A model generated the notes under the pieces. It saw nothing but the letters and a program-made list of their open reading frames with translations. It ran no database searches and had not been told where the DNA came from. Below are positions 59,211-64,000 of a stretch of 64,000 nt of DNA, piece after piece. The DNA comes from JANQNX01 sp965601665 (GTDB taxonomy: Bacteria > Pseudomonadota > Gammaproteobacteria > Eutrophobiales > Eutrophobiaceae): NCBI GenBank assembly GCA_965601665.1, contig OZ271833.1, forward strand, positions 620,001 through 684,000. The letters run 5' to 3'. Within the stretch, counting starts at the first letter, position 1. The number at the start of each line of letters is the position of its first letter. A program made the position numbers and the translations under genes.

Positions 59211-60641
59211 ATGATGAAAAGAATATCCTCGCTGTATTACGAATACGTTGAAAGTATTCGGCGTTTTGTCAATCTGGTTAAAGATGCCCTGGCTGGTAAG
59301 GAACATGACTATACGTCAGGTTCAATCAGGAAGGCCGTTTTATTGCTGGCGATCCCGATGATGCTGGAGATGGCGATGGAATCCGTATTTGCCATTACCG
59401 ACATATTTTTTGTTTCCGGTCTCGGTGCGGATGCAGTTGCCACGGTTGGTTTGACCGAAGCAGTCATTACCTTGCTCTATGCCATTGCGGTTGGTTTTAG
59501 TATGTCGGTCACGGCCATGGTTTCACGGCGCATTGGTGAGAAAGACAAAGCCGGTGCCTGTATCGTTGCAGGACAAACTATCTGGATAGGACTGCTTGTT
59601 TCCCTTGCTGTCGGTATCTTTGGAATAACTTACGGACAAGACATTCTGCGATTCATGGGTGCCAGCGATGTCGTTGTAGAACAGGGAAGTGGATACACCA
59701 CTATCATGCTGAGTTGCTCCATTACGATTGTTTTCCTGTTTTTATTAAATGCGATATTCCGTGGCGCCGGCAATGCAGCCATTGCTATGAAGTCGTTATG
59801 GTTGGCTAACGGTATTAACATTATCCTTGATCCCTGCTTGATATACGGCTTGGGACCGTTTCCAGAAATGGGTGTCACAGGTGCGGCAGTGGCGACGAAC
59901 ATTGGTCGCAGCATTGGGGTGATGTACCAGCTCTACCATCTTTTTGGTGGCCAGCACACTATCAAACTGGCATTACATCATCTGCAACCGGTCGGGTCTG
60001 TCATGCTGCGGTTAGTGCGTATATCCATTGGTGGCTTGGCACAATTTCTTATCGCCACTGCCAGTTGGGTAATACTCATGAAGATTGTTGCCCCTTATGG
60101 CAGTGCTGCTATTGCCGGTTATACCATTGCCATCAGGATCATCGACCTGACTTTTCTGCCTGCCTGGGGTATGAGCAATGCGGCAGGGACACTGGTTGGT
60201 CAGAACCTGGGGGCACAACAACCAGAAAGGGCTGAACAATCTGTTGTCAAGACAACGCAGTACAACACGGCGTTCCTTGTTTCGGTTGCTATTGTTTTCA
60301 TTGTTTTTGCCCAACCAATCGTCGGTGTTTTTTCTGGCGATCCAGAGGTATTGAAATATGGCAGTAGTTGTTTACGAATCATCAGCTATGGCTATGGCTT
60401 CTTTGCGATCGGCATGGTGCTTGTTCAGGCATTTAATGGTGCGGGTGACACCTACACGCCGACCTATATAAACCTGGTGTGTTTCTGGATGATACAAATA
60501 CCATTAGCCTATATTTTGGCTGAGACTTTTTCATTCGGGCCAGAAGGCGTGTTTGTTTCCATTACTGTTGCTGAATCACTCATTGCCATAGTCGCATTGG
60601 TACTGTTCCGGCGTGGTCAATGGAAATTACAACAGGTTTAA
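59211..60641 (+). CDS. MATE family multidrug/metabolite exporter
   Basis: About 476 residues from ATG 59211 or 59214; GGGTG lies a few bases upstream. The open frame reaches back to GTG 59127, but that part overlaps the structured leader and is not protein-like. There are 12 hydrophobic segments with MATE motifs (IPMMLEMAMESVFAITDIFF, GAGNAAIAMKSLWLANGINI, GMSNAAGTLVGQNLGA, QAFNGAGDTYTP). The N-terminal 45 residues are a charged, coiled cytoplasmic extension (YEYVESIRRFVNLVKDALAG), longer than in NorM. Substrate unknown; Na+ or H+ driven by family knowledge. Confidence 0.9.
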   Translation: MMKRISSLYYEYVESIRRFVNLVKDALAGKEHDYTSGSIRKAVLLLAIPMMLEMAMESVFAITDIFFVSGLGADAVATVGLTEAVITLLYAIAVGFSMSVTAMVSRRIGEKDKAGACIVAGQTIWIGLLVSLAVGIFGITYGQDILRFMGASDVVVEQGSGYTTIMLSCSITIVFLFLLNAIFRGAGNAAIAMKSLWLANGINIILDPCLIYGLGPFPEMGVTGAAVATNIGRSIGVMYQLYHLFGGQHTIKLALHHLQPVGSVMLRLVRISIGGLAQFLIATASWVILMKIVAPYGSAAIAGYTIAIRIIDLTFLPAWGMSNAAGTLVGQNLGAQQPERAEQSVVKTTQYNTAFLVSVAIVFIVFAQPIVGVFSGDPEVLKYGSSCLRIISYGYGFFAIGMVLVQAFNGAGDTYTPTYINLVCFWMIQIPLAYILAETFSFGPEGVFVSITVAESLIAIVALVLFRRGQWKLQQV

Positions 60642-60729
60642 TATTTTTTAGTAGTGGGTAGCTATAAGTTCATCGACTAACATATTGCGAATTGAATTAA
60701 AAAATGAGTAAACTGAAACACTTTCTTAA

Positions 60730-61659
60730 TTATTGCTCATTAAAGATCATTTTTTCGTACACTGGAAATAGGTGAGTGACCGAACGAGTAAATTCATGGC
60801 GAGATATATCGAGTGTATGAAAACGTTTCGGTATGTCAATTTGCATTGTTTCATTCATGTTTAATCCCATGTTCACAGCTGAGCGTATAGTTGATTCCAG
60901 CCAGGTTAGATAATCGATAGTTTGATCAATTGGATATCCACTATCTGCTATGTCTCCGTGCCCAGGGACTATCTTTTTATAATTAAGCGATTTAATAGTT
61001 TCAAGACTGTCCAGCCAGATTTTTGGGTTGGCATTAGGAGTAGTCAATGCCCTGTTGTGAAATATCAGATCACCGGCAAAAAGAACACCAGTTGTTTCAT
61101 CGAATACTACTAAATCTCCTTGCGTATGTCCGGATACAGATAAATAAATTAATTTATGATCTTCAAAATCCTCATACTCAGTAATGAGCGGCATAAAATT
61201 ATTCATCGTTTCTGTACCACGCATCCAATGACCGACAATTCTGTAGAGATTGTTAAGGAATCCATCTGCTTGTTCACGTATGTGTTCAATGGTTTTTGGC
61301 AAAGCGTAAATATTCACATCATGATAAGCCTGACTGCCTAATATATGATCAGGATGATGATGCGTCAGCAATACCTTAGTAACCGGTTTATCTGTTACTG
61401 TTTTAATAGACTTGCGCATTTGTTGTCCATAAGCTAACGATGGACCTGTATCGATCACGATTACGCCTTTTTGTGAGACTATGAAACCGGTATTCAGGAT
61501 ATTACCACCATTTTCAGAGGAGAAATCCTCTTTTGTTCCAATAAAAACGTAGGTGTTATTGGCTACCTCAACAGGGTTTAGCTGATAGTCAATAAAGCTT
61601 TCAGCAAGACTATTTAAAGAGAATAAAAAAGCGAGAATAAAACAGCAGGTGCGATGCAT
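60730..61659 (-). CDS. Quinoprotein-relay-type zinc metallohydrolase (MBL fold)
   Basis: A 309-residue exported metallo-beta-lactamase-fold protein: signal peptide (FILAFLFSLNSLAES), the zinc-site motif LLTHHHPDHILGSQAY, the SGHTQGDLVVFD segment, LFAGDLIFHNRAL and a later PGHGDI histidine. Proteins of this subgroup occur with PQQ dehydrogenases as part of a quinoprotein relay system (family knowledge). It overlaps the start of the SoxYZ-like gene stop (TAATG at 61657-61661), so the two are coupled. Confidence 0.85.
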   Translation of the reverse strand: MHRTCCFILAFLFSLNSLAESFIDYQLNPVEVANNTYVFIGTKEDFSSENGGNILNTGFIVSQKGVIVIDTGPSLAYGQQMRKSIKTVTDKPVTKVLLTHHHPDHILGSQAYHDVNIYALPKTIEHIREQADGFLNNLYRIVGHWMRGTETMNNFMPLITEYEDFEDHKLIYLSVSGHTQGDLVVFDETTGVLFAGDLIFHNRALTTPNANPKIWLDSLETIKSLNYKKIVPGHGDIADSGYPIDQTIDYLTWLESTIRSAVNMGLNMNETMQIDIPKRFHTLDISRHEFTRSVTHLFPVYEKMIFNEQ

Positions 61660-62435
61660 TAACGTATAGTCGCGTTCAATCGATTGCCATTATTGTCCCT
61701 GCCTACCAGACTAATTTGTTCGTCTAATGAACCTCTTTTTAAATCAAATGTGAAAACAGGGTTTTCGCTAATTGGCTGATAGGTATTTAGTTCAGCAAGC
61801 GTTCGTCCAGATTTGTTTATTACTGAAAATTGCTCAATAAAAAATGCAGGAATACCAGGTGCCAGGCCTGTATCCATTGGGTGCATAATTCTGAAACGCA
61901 AGCGGTTAGTTTCGTTGCCTTTCCAGTAGCGTGAGGATACTTTCATTAGGTCTTGCTGCCAGTCTCCAGCCACCATACTGTTACTAGGCGCAGTGCATCC
62001 ACCCCCGGCAGCTTCGATCCAGCGTCCACCTACATGCCATACACCATTAGACGTTTTTACGGCTGCGCGAACTGGTGTTGATTGTTCAACCTTTATGCGA
62101 AACGATATAAATGGCTTGATATCAATCGGCTTGAAACCAAGTATTTTCTGAATAGGGTTGAGATCGGCAAAAACAACAATTTGTTCTATCTGATTAATAC
62201 CGACCACTTCTACCGATACCGGTACATTTAACGGGTCTTCGGCAAAGTCTGGCACAGTAACAATTACATTATTGTCGAAGACGACATTATCACCATCAAG
62301 CATGATGTCATGCATTACTTCCCAGCCTGGTGAATTCAATGGGTCAATAGAATTACTGGCAGCATAAGTCATATATTGAATTGACATAAAAGCGAAAAGC
62401 AATGCTGTTTTGAAAATAGGTATGCGCATAAACAA
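61659..62435 (-). CDS. Quinoprotein-dehydrogenase-associated SoxYZ-like carrier protein
   Basis: A 258-residue exported protein. After the signal peptide (LLFAFMSIQYMTYAA) it has a SoxY-like domain ending in the carrier motif AAGGGCTAPS, whose cysteine would bear the cargo or sulfur adduct, followed by a SoxZ-like domain (RFRIMHPMDTGL, FFIEQFSVINKSGRTLAEL). This SoxY-SoxZ fusion is known beside PQQ dehydrogenases. No other sox genes are nearby, so thiosulfate oxidation is not implied. Divergent from the PQQ dehydrogenase gene. Confidence 0.88.
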   Translation of the reverse strand: MFMRIPIFKTALLFAFMSIQYMTYAASNSIDPLNSPGWEVMHDIMLDGDNVVFDNNVIVTVPDFAEDPLNVPVSVEVVGINQIEQIVVFADLNPIQKILGFKPIDIKPFISFRIKVEQSTPVRAAVKTSNGVWHVGGRWIEAAGGGCTAPSNSMVAGDWQQDLMKVSSRYWKGNETNRLRFRIMHPMDTGLAPGIPAFFIEQFSVINKSGRTLAELNTYQPISENPVFTFDLKRGSLDEQISLVGRDNNGNRLNATIR

Positions 62436-62660
62436 ATTAAACAGTTGTTAAACAATATGCGTTAGTTAGTCGAAACTTATAAAACAATCTGATTATTATA
62501 ATGAATAAAAGCTGAGTTAACCTGAGCATTAAAATACTTTGAAAATACTGAAATTTGTTCTTAGTTTAACGATAAATGACAAAAAAAATAGCAACTAAGA
62601 ATAATAAAATTGTAAGACTTATTAACAGTGTTGCATGTTGCAACATAATCAATGTCTGGC

Positions 62661-62886
62661 AGGAGTTTTTCCCTGCGAGTTCTAGCGGTGAAATTTTCCC
62701 GTGAAGTTTTCCCGTAAGATAAATCTATAAGCTTTTCTATAAGAATTTAAGTTTTTATTTTTCCTGTGAAATCTTTCTGTGAAGTTTCCCCATGAGTTTT
62801 TGCCTGTGAAGTTTTCCTATGATTTTTTCCCTATGAGTTTTTCCCTATGAGTTTTATCTATAAGTTTTCCATGTGAAGTTTTCCTG
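62661..62886. repeat. Degenerate ~13-bp tandem repeat array upstream of PQQ dehydrogenase
   Basis: About 15 adjoining units of 12-14 bases with the consensus TGARKTTTTCCYN, for example TGAAGTTTTCCCG, TGAAATCTTTCTG, TGAAGTTTTCCTA, TGAGTTTTTCCCTA, TGAGTTTTATCTA and TAAGTTTTCCATG. Units differ by one to four bases and some have decayed (62714-62745). The copies begin and end abruptly, which separates them from ordinary A+T-rich DNA. No spacers, so this is not a CRISPR array. Confidence 0.8.
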
Positions 62887-62897
62887 ATTTTATCAGG
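62883..62897. promoter_or_regulatory. 15-bp palindrome at the edge of the repeat array
   Basis: CCTGAT, three T residues, then ATCAGG: a perfect 6-bp inverted repeat just downstream of the tandem array and about 95 bases upstream of the dehydrogenase start. It could be an operator or the hairpin of a short transcript. Confidence 0.4.
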
Positions 62898-62992
62898 CTA
62901 TATAGATGAGTATACGTTTTAAGAGTATAAATTTATTTCTCTTAGTAACGAGAGAATGTTAATTGATAACAATAGTATGGAGGATGTCTGAC

Positions 62993-64000
62993 ATGTCAAT
63001 TCAACACTTACCTAAAGGTTTACAGAAAACATCTTTAGGTGCAATAGGAGCAACCACAGTTTTTATAGCTGCCTTAGGTTCGTCTCCAGTAATGGCTGGT
63101 AGCGATGTCACGTGGAATGAACTTCAACAGGATCATAATACTACCAATGATGTGCTGTCTTATGGCCTGGGTCTTAAAGCGCAGCGTCATAGCCCACTGA
63201 ATAAAATCAATACTTCAAACGTTGGTAAATTACGTCCCAAGTGGTCTTTTTCATTTGGCGACGAAAAACAACGTGGTCAAGAAGGCCAGGCTTTGATACA
63301 CGATGGCGTTATTTACATGACAGGATCTTATTCACGTATGTTTGCGTTGGATGTAGAGACTGGCAAGAAGTTATGGCAATACACTGCACGTTTACCTGAA
63401 GATATTCGTCCATGCTGTGACGTCATTAATCGTGGTGCAGCTATTTATGGTGACAAGGTATTTATGGGGTTGCTTGATGCTTCTATAGTTGCCCTGGATA
63501 AAAAAACCGGGAAAGTCGTATGGAAAGAAAAGTTCGGCGATCATACAGCGGGCTACACCATGACTGGCGCACCATTCGTTATCAAGGATAAAAAAACCGG
63601 TAAAGTGATGTTGATTCATGGTTCTTCCGGTGATGAGTTTGGTGTCGTAGGTAAATTGTTTGCTCGCGATCCTGATACTGGTAAGGAAATCTGGATGCGT
63701 CCGTTTGTACAAGGTCACATGGGCAGACTAAATGGTAAGGACTCAACTACGACAGGTAACGCTAAAGCACCTTCATGGCCTGATGGTGATTACAACGATA
63801 CTGGCAAGGTTGAAGCTTGGAGTCACGGTGGTGGTGCTCCATGGCAAACAGCTACTTTTGATGAAGAAACCAACACGATTGTAGTTGGTACCGGAAACCC
63901 TGCACCCTGGAATACCTGGAAACGAACAGGTCCAGATAAAGATCCTCGTAACTGGGATAGTCTTTATACATCTGGTCAGGCATACCTGGAACCAAGCACA
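62993..64000 (+). CDS. PQQ-dependent alcohol dehydrogenase, methanol/ethanol family (5' part)
   Basis: The gene runs off the window after 336 codons. ATG 62993 is chosen with GGAGG at 62979-62983 9 bases upstream; another in-frame ATG at 62984 touches that site. Signal peptide ends near SPVMA-GSD. Quinoprotein features: vicinal disulfide C141-C142 (IRPCCDVINRG), the calcium/PQQ Glu in SSGDEFGVVGKLF (E215), the tryptophan-docking repeats (LDVETGKKLW, LDKKTGKVVW, RDPDTGKEIW) and Asn in GTGNPAPWN (N302). The NPAPWNTW...DSLYTSGQAYLEP sequence is closer to broad alcohol dehydrogenases than to XoxF or MxaF. The catalytic Asp and the extra Asp that marks lanthanide enzymes lie outside the window. 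Confidence 0.93.
   Translation, partial: MSIQHLPKGLQKTSLGAIGATTVFIAALGSSPVMAGSDVTWNELQQDHNTTNDVLSYGLGLKAQRHSPLNKINTSNVGKLRPKWSFSFGDEKQRGQEGQALIHDGVIYMTGSYSRMFALDVETGKKLWQYTARLPEDIRPCCDVINRGAAIYGDKVFMGLLDASIVALDKKTGKVVWKEKFGDHTAGYTMTGAPFVIKDKKTGKVMLIHGSSGDEFGVVGKLFARDPDTGKEIWMRPFVQGHMGRLNGKDSTTTGNAKAPSWPDGDYNDTGKVEAWSHGGGAPWQTATFDEETNTIVVGTGNPAPWNTWKRTGPDKDPRNWDSLYTSGQAYLEPST

Larger units (their letters stand above)
62436..62992. promoter_or_regulatory. Divergent control region between SoxYZ-like and PQQ dehydrogenase genes
   Basis: 557 bases, A+T-rich throughout. It holds the degenerate 13-bp repeat array (62661-62886), the palindrome CCTGAT-TTT-ATCAGG (62883-62897), and the ribosome site GGAGG (62979-62983). 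The promoters of both neighbouring genes must be here but no -35/-10 pair is clear by eye. Confidence 0.7.

Noticed and set aside
61659..62435. Thiosulfate-oxidising Sox system
   Set aside because: Only a SoxYZ-like fusion is present; no soxA, soxB, soxX or soxCD, and the neighbour is a PQQ dehydrogenase.
62661..62886. CRISPR-like repeat array
   Set aside because: Units are 12-14 bases, adjoining without spacers, and degenerate; this is a simple tandem repeat.

Overview
The window reads as chromosomal DNA of a free-living gammaproteobacterium. The Mla lipid-transport genes, LOL/RND-type envelope genes, Pil/Chp-like chemosensory genes, a DUF2333 protein, polyphosphate:AMP phosphotransferase and a PQQ-alcohol-dehydrogenase locus all fit this. 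Genus cannot be assigned by eye. A quinoprotein alcohol dehydrogenase with its relay proteins, an MxaD-like protein next to a YVTN propeller, and a glycerate kinase suggest some use of alcohols (possibly methylotrophic); this is inference. I saw no rRNA, tRNA, CRISPR array, prophage or intact insertion sequence.

Layout. 1-2464: end of a peptide/nickel-type ABC operon (permease, thioesterase, fused double ATPase). 2497-3828: soluble PAS-PAS chemoreceptor. 4174-11169: YHYH protein, methyltransferase, glutathione reductase with a small membrane protein, FieF-type cation exporter, and a flavin disulfide reductase/TVP38 pair. 11444-14140: Mla system, with mlaC facing mlaFED tail to tail. 14198-18346: giant Sel1-repeat protein with a 186-bp internal DNA repeat. 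18435-26313: Pap kinase, lyase/symporter operon, K+ channel, DUF2237, a LOV-like protein lacking its photoactive cysteine, and a Y-family polymerase. 26449-31389: TetR-controlled RND exporter, LolA-like protein and outer-membrane barrel. 31477-41346: small secreted proteins, DUF2333, YVTN propeller, MxaD-like protein, LemA/DUF2207 pair, M28 peptidase, glycerate kinase and AvtA.

41379-57603 is the most interesting part: about 16 kb on the minus strand that looks like one signalling locus in two operons. The upstream operon (57603 to 53225) has a MshEN-like/cyclic-nucleotide-binding protein, a FimX-like receiver with degenerate GGDEF and EAL domains, and a Sel1 protein. The downstream operon (52589 to 41379) has a protein built from a transposase-like DNA-binding domain plus four helical repeats, a FIST-like protein, two response regulators, CheW, a receptor with almost no periplasmic domain, a 1379-residue hybrid CheA, and a receiver-Ser/Thr-kinase fusion. 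The receivers of the kinase and the FimX-like protein share an unusual signature, which ties the two operons together. No pilus or flagellar structural genes are present.

57756-60641: NADAR protein, two small proteins, and a MATE exporter behind a structured leader. 60730-64000: SoxYZ-like carrier and zinc metallohydrolase, divergent from a PQQ alcohol dehydrogenase that runs off the window. The gap between them carries a degenerate ~13-bp tandem repeat.
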